Translations under genes and position numbers: made by a program
Assembly (NCBI RefSeq): GCF_006716355.1
Contig: NZ_VFOW01000001.1
Span: forward strand, 2,170,001 to 2,234,000
Direction of reading: 5' to 3'
Length of the DNA: 64,000 nt
From: Stackebrandtia endophytica
GTDB taxonomy: Bacteria; Actinomycetota; Actinomycetes; Mycobacteriales; Micromonosporaceae
The notes under the pieces: generated by a model
Told to the model about the DNA's origin: nothing
What the model saw: only the letters and a program-made list of their open reading frames with translations
Databases searched by the model: none
Part shown: piece after piece, positions 53,496 to 64,000 of the stretch
How the letters are laid out: each line of letters opens with the position of its first letter
Numbering within the stretch: the first letter of the stretch is position 1

Positions 53496-53879
53496 GGCCC
53501 CAAGCCTACGCGCGAAAAACCCCAGCTCTCCGCTCCAAGACCCCGGCCGAGAATCAGCGTGATCATGCCGCTGAGAAAGCCGTGACACCGGCGGTCGGGG
53601 TGGGGTTGGTCGGGGTGGGTCGGCGGACGTGACCAAACCAACGGTGAGCAACGGCACGCGTTCGTGGCAGGGTCTGACGCCCGGCCGACGGCTGGCTCAC
53701 GTCTCGTCCGCGGATCGTCGAGACGACCGGGCTACTGGTGATCGACGCGGTGGACGGCCCTCGATGGGCGCCCTTCGACACAGCTTGGCCGGTTAGGCCA
53801 TTGTCGTTGTGTCGGTTGACAAACCGAGAGGCTGAAGCGAGGCTTTTCTCCATCTAGTCGCCCAATGAAGGAATTCTCC
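53496..53879. other. Intergenic region between the tandem-Nudix gene and a small secreted protein
   Basis: About 385 bases with no gene. It probably carries the two divergent promoters. The plus-strand frames lack ribosome-binding sites. Confidence 0.5.
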
Positions 53880-54182
53880 ATGAAGCGAACGATGATCATG
53901 CGGAGTGCCGTCGCCGCGGCCGCAGCGGCCGGTCTGGTTCTAGCCGCCTCCTCCCCCGCACACGCCGCCGCCGACCCGGCTCTGGTGAACTGCTCATTCG
54001 CCGGTTTGTACGACAGTTACGACGCCTCCGGAGGCACCGGCCTCCAGGGCTACACCAAACGTGATGACAGCCTGACGGTCACCGCCGGAAACGGTCACGC
54101 CTGGGAGGTCACCGTCAACGACGGGTTCATGTCCGGCAAGTCAGGTTGGATCGAGTCCGACTGTGTCATCTTCTTGGCGTAG
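53880..54182 (+). CDS. Small secreted SH3-like protein
   Basis: A 100-residue secreted protein. The signal peptide is clear (KRTMIMRSAVAAAAAAGLVL then AASSPAHAAA, with cleavage probably after AHA). The mature 70 residues contain two cysteines (VNCSFAGLYDSYDASGGTGL and SGWIESDCVIFLA) and beta segments (DSLTVTAGNGHAWEVTV), which suggest a compact SH3_3-like domain with one disulfide, as in many short Streptomyces SH3 secreted proteins that bind cell-wall peptides. GAAGGA lies about 6 bases before the ATG at 53880. Confidence 0.82.
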   Translation: MKRTMIMRSAVAAAAAAGLVLAASSPAHAAADPALVNCSFAGLYDSYDASGGTGLQGYTKRDDSLTVTAGNGHAWEVTVNDGFMSGKSGWIESDCVIFLA

Positions 54183-54530
54183 TGGCGCTCTTGGCGTAGC
54201 GGCGTAGCCGAGAAGCAGAGGCATGGCGTGGCGTAACCCGGGAAACCCGAACCGATCAACGCCCTGCCTGTCGAGTCCCCGTAGCCGATGGCTGCGGGGA
54301 CGCTTCGTCGTCGCGGCCATGCCGACATATGGACCACGCACGGGGCAGGTCGCCCGCTGCTCAAGTGACACGAGGAACGAGGACCGTGGGGACAATCCCT
54401 TGAACGTCCCCGCGCGGGTCGCCATGGGAACGGGATGCCCGCCGATCTTCCTCGGGGGCCACCAACCTCCTCCCCTATTTTTGATCCTATCGGAAATTTC
54501 GGGCGAGGCGCCAGGGCGAATCTGTCGGCC

Positions 54531-54659
54531 TGTGGATAACTCCAGGACTGTGGATAATCCATGATAGATAGAGTGTTTCAGCAGTTCAACGATATGAACT
54601 CATCCACAGGCCATTGCGCGGCACCGTTGACGCCCCCACGGATCGAACGGTCATCCACA
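54531..54659. promoter_or_regulatory. DnaA-box cluster
   Basis: Two perfect DnaA boxes, TGTGGATAA (reverse complement TTATCCACA), at 54531-54539 and 54549-54557, are followed in the opposite orientation by two one-mismatch boxes TCATCCACA at 54600-54608 and 54651-54659. The intervening DNA is AT-richer than average. This is the only such cluster I found in the window. It is in a 742-base gap (54183-54924) without a convincing gene. It is not next to dnaA or dnaN. Confidence 0.6.
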
Positions 54660-54873
54660 GGTGAGCAGGAGTCGACTCCCAGCGAACCGAACGGTCATCC
54701 CCAGCGCAGGCCAGGCGAACCCGAGGCCGACATCAACACCAACACCAAGCGGAACATGCGCATCCCCAGACGGTCGGGACGAGCATCGACGGCGGGAACA
54801 GCCGCCAACCGCAGACGGACCAGACGACGGCGACGGGCAGCCGACTGACGAACCCGCCCTGAAACGACGATCG

Positions 54874-54900
54874 CCCGACCGGCACATCCGGTCGGGCGAC
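54874..54900 (-). terminator. Terminator of guaA
   Basis: A perfect 11-base inverted repeat, CGCCCGACCGG with CCGGTCGGGCG (54874-54884 and 54890-54900, 5-base loop), lies 24 bases after the guaA stop. Confidence 0.8.
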
Positions 54901-54924
54901 GGCGTCAACGGGTGACCCGCCGGG

Positions 54925-56475
<1,551 letters not shown>

Positions 56476-56710
56476 GCCCACAACTGTAGGTCGCCGGTTT
56501 TGACCGCTTTTACGCAGGCCAACGCTGAAACGGCCCCCTTTTCCAGTCGAAACGCCCGGGCACGCCCAGCCTCACGTCGAAACCGCCGACCGGCGGGGTG
56601 AAAATCACTCCCACCGGCGTGTGTGGTCCCTTCCCCAGTCCGACATCACGGGCCACACCTGCCCGCCAAAGAACCTGTCTGAATTTCCCGGCACGCTTTA
56701 AGCTGACGTC

Positions 56711-58936
56711 GTGAACATCACCGGACCGGCCAGGCACGTTGCTCGGTCGCTGTTCGCGTGGCATCCCGAACGGGTGCAACCGGCGATGGCGATGCGCGCC
56801 GCCACCGGAATCGCCGCCGCCATGGCACTGTCCATGCTCATCGATCCGCTGCCGTCGGCCGCGCTTCTCCTCGGCGCCTGGTCCGCCGGAATCACCCTGT
56901 TGGTCCCCGAGGTACGTCCCCGACCGTCGTTGCCGCTGCTGGCGGGCCTGGCCATCGGTATCGCGGTGTGGCTGGGCCACATCGCCGGATTCCACCCGAT
57001 CGCCACCGTGGCCGTCGCCACGGCGTGGGCGCTGCTGATGGCGTTCGTCGGCTCGCTGAGTTCGGCGGTCAGCTCCGTCGCATCGGTCTGTGGTGTGGCG
57101 CTGGTGCTGGCACCGGGATTGACGGTGAGTTCGACCGGTTTCGTAGCCGCCGGGGCCGCAGTGGCCGGTGGCGTCATTCAGGCGGCCGCGGCCCTATTGC
57201 CACCCTGGTCGAGGCATCGACCGGAGCGGCACGCGCTGGCCGCCTCCTACCACGAATTGGCCCGCTACTCGCGTGGCCTGGCGATCTCGCTGACGACACC
57301 GCTTCCCACCCAATCCCTACTGGACACCGACGCGACGCTGGGAGAACGTCGCCGGGTCCCCGAACCGTTGCGCGAGGCCACCAGCCAGCTGTACGACCTG
57401 CGGGCGGCGATCATCGCCGTCGGTGTGGCCCGCGCTCGACTGCAGGACGACGACCCCATCGCCGCGCGACGCACCGCGCGAGTACTGCGCGACACCGCCG
57501 ACACCCTGGAAACCATGGCCGAGGCGGTGCAGGCGCAGAACAAGATCCCTCGCGACTGGGAAGAACAGTTGGCCGCCGCCATCGACGCGGGCCCCAGTGA
57601 CGAGTCGGGGGTGCTGACGACTCGTCACACCGTCGCCGGTCAGGAGATCCGCCGCCTGCAGCGATCCCTGCACCGAACCGCACGGTTCGCCGAACGGGTC
57701 ACCGAGGGCGGCCCGGCCACCACGGTGGTCTCCCGCAGAGTCCGGGTGCGCAGCCGGTTGTTCGAGGACCTGGAGACCTTGCGCGCCAATATGAACTGGC
57801 GCTCTCCATCGGCTCGGCACGCGTTGCGGGCCGCGGCGATCATCGCGATCACCACGGCGTTGAGCTTTCTGTTGCCGGGCACGCACGCGTACTGGCTGCC
57901 GTTGACGGCGTGGATCGTGTTGCGCGCCGACTTCGCTGCCACGGTCTCCCGAGGTATCGAGCGAACCCTGGGAACCACCGCCGGTGTTCTGCTCGGTTCG
58001 GCGGTGTCGCTGGTGGTGGTCAACCATCCGTTGTGGGCCGCGGTGGTGATCACGGTGTTCGCGATCGTGGCCTACCTGGCGATGCCGGTGTCGTACTTCG
58101 TCTTCAGCCTGGTGGTCGCCGGGTTCGTGGTCTTCCAGGTCAACCTGCTCTTCTACGAACCGTTCGAGGTCGGGTGGGAGCGAGGCTTCACCACATTCGC
58201 GGGCGGATTGCTCGCGATCGGACTCTACTGGCTGCTGCCGACCTGGCAGACCCGTCGACTGCCCGATCTGATGGCTGATCTCATCGAGGCGTACCGCTCG
58301 TACGCGGCCCTGGTTCTGGAGTTCCAGGCCCGCCCGGCGGAGCGAAACGAGTACGAACTGCGCGAGGCCGTGGACGAGGCCCGGCTGCGGCGTTCGGAGT
58401 TGACCGCAGCGATCGACCAGGCCGCGGTGGAACCGATCGGCGGCCCGCGGCCGTACAGCACCGACGTGCAGGATCTCGAGGCGGCGATGGAGCGGGGAAT
58501 TCGCGCCCTGATCGTCATGGAGGGCGGGGTGCAGCCCGGTGACGCCGCCCAGTTGGCCGGTATCGACGAGTTCGCCGAGGCGATCGACGGCGCGTACGCG
58601 GCGCTGGCGGAGTGGGTTCGTACCGGTGAGTTCCATCCGGCGGTCGATCTGGACGCCGCGTTGGAGGAGCTGGATCTGGCTCTGGGCGCCGGAAGTCCCG
58701 CGACACGGCGTCGACGCCGGTTGTTGGACTGGGAGAGCGACATTCTCGTCGAGTCGTTGGACGACGCACGTCTGATCGTGTCGGAGTGGAATCGTGACTC
58801 CGAAGGCGATGGGCGCCCCCAAAGTCGGTTATGTCACACCTGGGGTGATACTGGGGTGAGTCGATTGGGAGCGCACCCGTGCTGTCGCGGCTTAGCGATG
58901 CACCGTGCCCACCGCGCGCCCTTACCGCAGTCCTGA
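56711..58936 (+). CDS. FUSC family membrane protein
   Basis: A 741-residue membrane protein of the fusaric-acid-resistance (FUSC / YccS-like / aromatic acid exporter) family. Two hydrophobic blocks with about five to six helices each are present: residues about 18-170 (AMAMRAATGIAAAMALSMLI through ALVLAPGLTVSSTGFVAAGA) and about 375-520 (AAAIIAITTALSFLLPGTHA, YWLPLTAWIVLRADFAATVS, GIERTLGTTAGVLLGSAVSL). The second has the FUSC_2 core WIVLRADFAATVSRGIERTL. Long cytoplasmic helical parts separate them and end the protein. The family exports aromatic acids or polyamine-like compounds; the substrate is unknown. It starts at GTG 56711. Confidence 0.9.
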   Translation: MNITGPARHVARSLFAWHPERVQPAMAMRAATGIAAAMALSMLIDPLPSAALLLGAWSAGITLLVPEVRPRPSLPLLAGLAIGIAVWLGHIAGFHPIATVAVATAWALLMAFVGSLSSAVSSVASVCGVALVLAPGLTVSSTGFVAAGAAVAGGVIQAAAALLPPWSRHRPERHALAASYHELARYSRGLAISLTTPLPTQSLLDTDATLGERRRVPEPLREATSQLYDLRAAIIAVGVARARLQDDDPIAARRTARVLRDTADTLETMAEAVQAQNKIPRDWEEQLAAAIDAGPSDESGVLTTRHTVAGQEIRRLQRSLHRTARFAERVTEGGPATTVVSRRVRVRSRLFEDLETLRANMNWRSPSARHALRAAAIIAITTALSFLLPGTHAYWLPLTAWIVLRADFAATVSRGIERTLGTTAGVLLGSAVSLVVVNHPLWAAVVITVFAIVAYLAMPVSYFVFSLVVAGFVVFQVNLLFYEPFEVGWERGFTTFAGGLLAIGLYWLLPTWQTRRLPDLMADLIEAYRSYAALVLEFQARPAERNEYELREAVDEARLRRSELTAAIDQAAVEPIGGPRPYSTDVQDLEAAMERGIRALIVMEGGVQPGDAAQLAGIDEFAEAIDGAYAALAEWVRTGEFHPAVDLDAALEELDLALGAGSPATRRRRRLLDWESDILVESLDDARLIVSEWNRDSEGDGRPQSRLCHTWGDTGVSRLGAHPCCRGLAMHRAHRAPLPQS

Positions 58937-58972
58937 GTAAACCTCGGCCACCCGGTCTACGAAGGGGTTGTT

Positions 58973-59473
58973 ATGTTCCAGCTCAGTCACCATGCCCGAT
59001 TGGAGACCGAGGCCAGCCAACTGTGGCAGGCGTTCACCAGTCCGAGCGGCCTGGCGGCCTGGCTGTGGCCCGACCGCCGGACCGAGGTGACGATCGATCT
59101 TCGAGTGGGTGGCGCCTGGCGCGCCGCGTCATCCAATCTGGCCATCGGTGTCGGTGGCCGGTACACCGAGATCACGGTGCCCCACCAGTTGGGTTTCACC
59201 TGGAGTTGGCATGGGGAGCCGGAGGTCACCCAGGTGTCGGTGGAGTTCACCGGCGTCGGCCTGGTCCTGGAGCATCACGGGTTCGGTTCGGCCCGGTCCC
59301 GCGACGACCACATCGAAGGCTGGCGGGACTGTCTGGCCCGGCTGCCCGCGTTCCTCGCCTCCCGCCCCCAGTTAGACGTCCGAGACGGAGCTGGGCCGAA
59401 CCGGGCGACGTGGGCGGTGAACCGGACCGGTGCCGTCAAGCGGCGGCCTTCAGGCGGAGCCGGTTCGACCTAG
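58973..59473 (+). CDS. SRPBCC (AHSA1-like) domain protein
   Basis: A 166-residue START-like lipid or small-molecule binding protein. The conserved flow is HHARLETEASQLWQAFTSPS, GLAAWLWPDRRTEVTIDLRV, GGAWRAASSNLAIGVGGRYT, EITVPHQLGFTWSWHGEPEV and SARSRDDHIEGWRDCLARLP, the hallmark of AHSA1/polyketide-cyclase-like domains. The last about 30 residues are probably a disordered tail. It lies 36 bases after the FUSC gene and could be in its transcript. The role is unknown. Confidence 0.85.
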   Translation: MFQLSHHARLETEASQLWQAFTSPSGLAAWLWPDRRTEVTIDLRVGGAWRAASSNLAIGVGGRYTEITVPHQLGFTWSWHGEPEVTQVSVEFTGVGLVLEHHGFGSARSRDDHIEGWRDCLARLPAFLASRPQLDVRDGAGPNRATWAVNRTGAVKRRPSGGAGST

Positions 59474-59670
59474 ACATTCCATATGCGACTGTGGTGGGCC
59501 CGCCCCTCAGACGCCTCCGTCGCCCAAAATCCGATACCGCTGCGCGAGGTGCCGCCGCACGTCATGGCGTAGACGGAGTCAGGCCACGCCGCCAAACTCC
59601 GCGTGTCACGCTGCCTAGCGGTGCAACAACCATCCCGGCGACCCTTCAATCCAGGCCCTGAAAATAAGAC

Positions 59671-59807
59671 TGCTTCGCGTGGCAGGGGGAGATTTGCACC
59701 CTGGCAAGGCGGAGGCGGAGCTAGTACGGTTTTTGGCTCTGTTTCCGCGCTCCACGTGCGACAACGACAACGCCGCCAGGGTGCAAATAAACCCGCCCCG
59801 CGAACCA
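59671..59807. repeat. MITE-like inverted-repeat element
   Basis: A region of about 137 bases bounded by imperfect inverted repeats of about 35 bases. The best-matching core is a perfect 13-base pair, TTTGCACCCTGGC (59693-59705) with GCCAGGGTGCAAA (59775-59787); the flanks pair further (GCTTCGCG... with ...CGCGAACC). The internal about 70 bases have no coding potential. The whole gap 59474-59810 shows no gene. It may be a miniature inverted-repeat element or a large terminator for the O-methyltransferase, whose stop lies 4 bases away. Confidence 0.55.
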
Positions 59808-59810
59808 GGC

Positions 59811-60473
59811 TTACACCCGGCGGGCGAGGGTTAGGCCATCGCCTATGGGGACGATCACGACTTCGACGCGCTTGTCGGCGGCGGCGTGGTCGTTGAAGGC
59901 GCGGATGGCTTCGGTTCCGGATGAGGTGTCGGATTCGTCGGTGACGCGGCCGCTCCACAGGACGTTGTCGACGGCGATGAGTCCACCGGGCCGCATTCGG
60001 GGTACGAGTTGTTCCCAGTATTCGAGGTAGCCGGGTTTGTCCGCGTCGATGAAGGCGAAGTCGAGTGCGGCGTCCTGGGGCAGTTCGGACAGTCCGTTTC
60101 GGGCGTCGCCGATGCGTAGTTCGATCTTGTGGGTCTGGCCGTCGCGTTCCCAGTAGCGGCGGGCGATCGAGGTGAACTCCTCGGAGATATCGAAGCAGAT
60201 GAGTTTGCCGTCGTCGGGCAGTCCTCGGGCGATCGACAGCGAGGACATTCCGGTGAAGGTGCCGACCTCGACGGCGTTCTTGGCACCGATGAGCCGTACC
60301 AGGAACGTGGTCAGGGCGGCCTGGTCGGGTCCGATCTGCATTCCGGCGCGGTCGGGCAGGACCGACCGGGTCTCGGTGACCAGTTCGTTGAGGAGGTCGT
60401 CGGGCGGGGTCGTTCCGTGATCCACTATGTACTGCTGGAGACCGGCGCTGACGCCTATCGATTCACGTGTCAT
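59811..60473 (-). CDS. O-methyltransferase (catechol-type)
   Basis: A 220-residue SAM-dependent O-methyltransferase of the caffeoyl-CoA/catechol family (Methyltransf_3). Motif I is NAVEVGTFTGMSSLSIARGL, followed by ICFDISEEFTSIARRYWERD, LDFAFIDADKPGYLEYWEQL (metal Asp) and GGLIAVDNVLWSGRVTDESD (Asp-Asn metal pair). Divalent metal-dependent methylation of a catechol-like hydroxyl is expected. Its upstream hairpin at 60502 separates it from guaB3. Actinobacterial homologues, such as Rv0187 or Rv1703c types, have no settled substrate. Confidence 0.92.
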   Translation of the reverse strand: MTRESIGVSAGLQQYIVDHGTTPPDDLLNELVTETRSVLPDRAGMQIGPDQAALTTFLVRLIGAKNAVEVGTFTGMSSLSIARGLPDDGKLICFDISEEFTSIARRYWERDGQTHKIELRIGDARNGLSELPQDAALDFAFIDADKPGYLEYWEQLVPRMRPGGLIAVDNVLWSGRVTDESDTSSGTEAIRAFNDHAAADKRVEVVIVPIGDGLTLARRV

Positions 60474-60501
60474 GTGGTGACACTACCGCCGAAAAACGGT
60501 T

Positions 60502-60552
60502 CGATGCCGTAGACGTGGGGCGCGTCCTGCGCCCTCAACGTCTACGGCATCG
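60502..60552 (-). terminator. Terminator of guaB3
   Basis: A perfect 15-base inverted repeat (CGATGCCGTAGACGT at 60502-60516 with its complement at 60538-60552), with an inner GGGCGC/GCGCCC stem, lies 10 bases after the guaB3 stop. It is the longest perfect stem seen in the window. Confidence 0.85.
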
Positions 60553-60561
60553 ACGATGCGA

Positions 60562-61680
60562 CTACGCGATGGTCAGTTCGACCTTCTGGAACTCCTTGAG
60601 GTTGGAGTATCCGCACTTGGCCATCGAACGGCGCAAACCACCGAACAGGTTGTGGTTGCCGTACGGCTCGTGGGACGGCCCCTGAAGCAGGGTCTCCATC
60701 GGAACCGGCGTCCGGTCGGTATCGGCGGGCCGGTACATGCCGCGCGGCAGCTTCGGGTGGCTGGCCGCGGAGTGCCACCAGGCGCCGCCGGCGGGTGCCT
60801 CGGCCGATTCGGTGAGGGCGCTGCCCAGCATCACGGCGTCGGCACCGCAGGCGATGGCCTTGGCGATGTCGCCGGACACCTCGACCTCACCGTCGGCGAT
60901 GAGGTGAACGTAGCGTCCACCGGTCTCGTCGAGATAGTCGCGGCGAGCCGCGGCGGCGTCGGCGATGGCGGAGGCCATCGGCACCGAGATGCCCAGGACG
61001 TCGTCGGTGGTGGACCACAGGTCGGCGCCCACACCCACGATCACGCCCGCCGCACCGGTGCGCATCAGGTGCAGCGCGGTCGTGTAGTTGGTGCAGCCAC
61101 CGACGATGACCGGCAGGTCCAGGTCGGCGATGAACTCCTTGAGGTTCAAGGGTTCATCCTGACTGGACACATGCTCGGCGGAGACCAGGGTTCCCTGGAT
61201 CACCAGGACGTCGACTCCGGCGTCGAGGACGACCGGCGACAACGCGATGGTGTGCTGGGGGGACACCCGCACCGCGACGGTCGCGCCGCCCTCGCGCATC
61301 TCCTTGACCCGTTCGGTGATCAGCGCCGGCTTGATCGGTTCGGCGTAGATCTGCTGAAGCCGTTTGGTGGCCTCGGCCTCGTCCAATCCGGCCAGTTCCT
61401 CCAGGACCTTGGTCGGGTCCTCGTACCGGCACCACAGGCCTTCGGCGTTCAGCACTCCCAAGCCGCCTTGGCGGCTCAGTTCGACGGCGGAGGCCGGGCT
61501 CATCGTGGCATCGGAGGGATGAGCCACACAGGGGATCTCGAACCGGTAGGCGTCCAGTTGCCACGCCGTCGAGACGTCGTCGACGTCTCGGGTGCGGCGA
61601 CTGGGAACCAGCGACACCTCCGACAGTCCGAAGCCTCGTCGGCCGGTCTTGCCTCGTCCGATGTCCACCACGTCACGCAC
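60562..61680 (-). CDS. guaB3: GuaB3 family IMP dehydrogenase-related protein
   Basis: A 372-residue IMPDH-fold TIM barrel without CBS domains. It opens MRDVVDIGRGKTGRRGFGLS and keeps PVIVGGCTNYTTALHLMRTG and EVEVSGDIAKAIACGADAVM, with the C-terminal LFGGLRRSMAKCGYSNLKEF. The loop that holds the catalytic Cys in true IMPDH (GPGSICTTR) is here GVGADLWSTTDDVLGISVPM, lacking the Cys. Mycobacterial GuaB3 proteins lack it as well. The role in purine metabolism is unresolved, with IMPDH- and reductase-like suggestions. It lies 11 bases downstream of guaB in the same operon. Confidence 0.93.
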   Translation of the reverse strand: MRDVVDIGRGKTGRRGFGLSEVSLVPSRRTRDVDDVSTAWQLDAYRFEIPCVAHPSDATMSPASAVELSRQGGLGVLNAEGLWCRYEDPTKVLEELAGLDEAEATKRLQQIYAEPIKPALITERVKEMREGGATVAVRVSPQHTIALSPVVLDAGVDVLVIQGTLVSAEHVSSQDEPLNLKEFIADLDLPVIVGGCTNYTTALHLMRTGAAGVIVGVGADLWSTTDDVLGISVPMASAIADAAAARRDYLDETGGRYVHLIADGEVEVSGDIAKAIACGADAVMLGSALTESAEAPAGGAWWHSAASHPKLPRGMYRPADTDRTPVPMETLLQGPSHEPYGNHNLFGGLRRSMAKCGYSNLKEFQKVELTIA

Positions 61681-61691
61681 GGGTCCTACTC

Positions 61692-63227
<1,536 letters not shown>

Positions 63228-63397
63228 CTACACATCCTATGAGCCCGGCTGATCGTTGACGTGTGGCGGTGGTCCTGCCCGCCCCACCCATCGATCATGG
63301 CTCGCCGGAACCGCGGTGACACGTAAGGGTGATGTGCTTGTCGCCACCGCCCGGATGGCCCTGCGAAGCCGAGCCTCAACGGGCTAGGCTGGAAAAC

Positions 63398-63781
63398 GTG
63401 CAGGACGAGCCACAGGACCCATTCCCGCAAGATCCGGACGAGAACTGGCCCGGCCTGGAGGATCACGACCCGCTGACGGAGACCGAACGAGCCGAACTTC
63501 TCGACGATCTCTCCAGCTTGGAGACGTTCCAGCAGGTTCTGGAGCCGACTGGCATCCGTGGTCTCGTCGTGGAATGCCCCGATTGCCGTGAACCCCATTA
63601 CTTCGAGTGGGGGTTGTTGAAGAACAACCTCACCCATGTTCTCGGCGACAACTCACCGCGGGTTCACGAACCGGCGTTCGATCCCAACCCGGATGACTAC
63701 GTCAGCTGGGATTATGCGCGCGGCTACGTCGACTGTTGGCAGGACGTCTACCACGAGTTCGGAGACGGCGAGCTGAGCTAG
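63398..63781 (+). CDS. DUF5319 family protein
   Basis: A 127-residue acidic protein of the DUF5319 family (Rv3412-like). Distinct parts are LTETERAELLDDLSSLETFQ, IRGLVVECPDCREPHYFEWG with a CxxC that may bind metal, and DDYVSWDYARGYVDCWQDVY. The GTG at 63398 is preceded at 7 bases by TAGGCT, a possible -10 element, so the message may be leaderless. It is divergent from guaB, as in mycobacteria. The function is unknown. Confidence 0.88.
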   Translation: MQDEPQDPFPQDPDENWPGLEDHDPLTETERAELLDDLSSLETFQQVLEPTGIRGLVVECPDCREPHYFEWGLLKNNLTHVLGDNSPRVHEPAFDPNPDDYVSWDYARGYVDCWQDVYHEFGDGELS

Positions 63782-64000
63782 ACGGCCGCATGCAGGGTTC
63801 GTGAGACTCGCCGAGTGGACGCTAGGCGAAGCCACGCGCCGGGCGGCGAGACCGTCGGCGGTACCCGGATGACGTCCACCGGCCATCCGGGTCACCCCGT
63901 TGGTGAGTTCGCGCCGGTATTCGGCGCGGGGCATTAACTCACCGCCACAACCACTACTCGAGTCGCCCAGACAGCCTCAGAAGCTGTCTTTGGACCTCGT
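63782..64000. other. Terminal intergenic segment
   Basis: The last 219 bases show no certain gene. A minus-strand frame starting near 63934 runs into the 3' end of the DUF5319 gene and lacks a recognisable motif. By comparison with mycobacteria an anti-sigma-D/sigD pair could lie beyond the edge. Confidence 0.4.

Noticed and set aside
54531-54659. Chromosomal origin of replication
   Set aside because: DnaA boxes are present, but dnaA, dnaN, recF, gyrB and rpmH are absent from the area, and only four boxes are present.
54561-54848. Plus-strand gene in the DnaA-box region
   Set aside because: The frame has Arg-rich, low-complexity content, overlaps the DnaA boxes and has no ribosome-binding site.

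Overview
The window is high-GC actinobacterial chromosome. The evidence is a WhiB regulator, paired XRE/DUF397 genes, a MarP-type periplasmic protease, DUF5319 and DUF4177 genes, GTG starts, possibly leaderless genes, and gene order matching the mycobacterial crp-ponA2 and guaB3-guaB2 neighbourhoods. It is not Mycobacterium. A member of the Glycomycetales (Stackebrandtia-like) or a related actinomycete would fit, but that is inference. No rRNA, tRNA or CRISPR array was recognised.

Layout. 1-7980 is mostly housekeeping: the start of korA, an ECF sigma factor with a coupled membrane protein, a QPGYG-repeat membrane protein, a small YvlD-like membrane protein, an IclR regulator divergent from an MFS transporter, and a polyprenyl diphosphate synthase. 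8000-16700 is accessory: a six-cysteine mini-protein, an IS5-type transposase remnant, a methyltransferase, an isolated nuoI-nuoJ pair, an ABC-F protein behind a WhiB7-like promoter and long leader, and a flavin monooxygenase divergent from a TetR regulator across two palindromic operators. 16800-25150 is a variable island: an XRE/DUF397 pair, a chain of small overlapping unknown genes, a TetR/NTF2-like pair, lipoproteins (one frameshifted), a duplicated isomerase tail and an AbiEii-toxin remnant. 25147-28252 is a three-gene sugar or polyol operon with a LacI-type operator. 28400-31482 holds DUF4291 and SseB-domain genes.

32052-51141 is a conserved core: nth, a TlpA-like thioredoxin lipoprotein, a Nudix hydrolase, marP, crp, then a metallo-beta-lactamase, RidA, DUF4177, two ArsA-like ATPases, whiB4-like and ponA2-like genes. 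Relative to the mycobacterial order as I remember it, the nth-marP block is inverted with respect to crp, and a GNAT gene, a tandem-repeat patch, a Ser/Thr kinase and a 1138-residue adenylate cyclase/ATPase lie between crp and the metallo-beta-lactamase. 51300-64000 holds pssA, a tandem-Nudix protein, a small secreted protein, a DnaA-box cluster, guaA, a FUSC membrane protein, an SRPBCC protein, an O-methyltransferase, guaB3, guaB and DUF5319.

Shared themes are purine synthesis (guaA, guaB, guaB3), cAMP signalling (cyclase and Crp), envelope stress and cell wall (MarP, PonA2, WhiB, kinase), and antibiotic or xenobiotic response (ABC-F, monooxygenase, TetR). Perfect hairpins close many of the transcription units.
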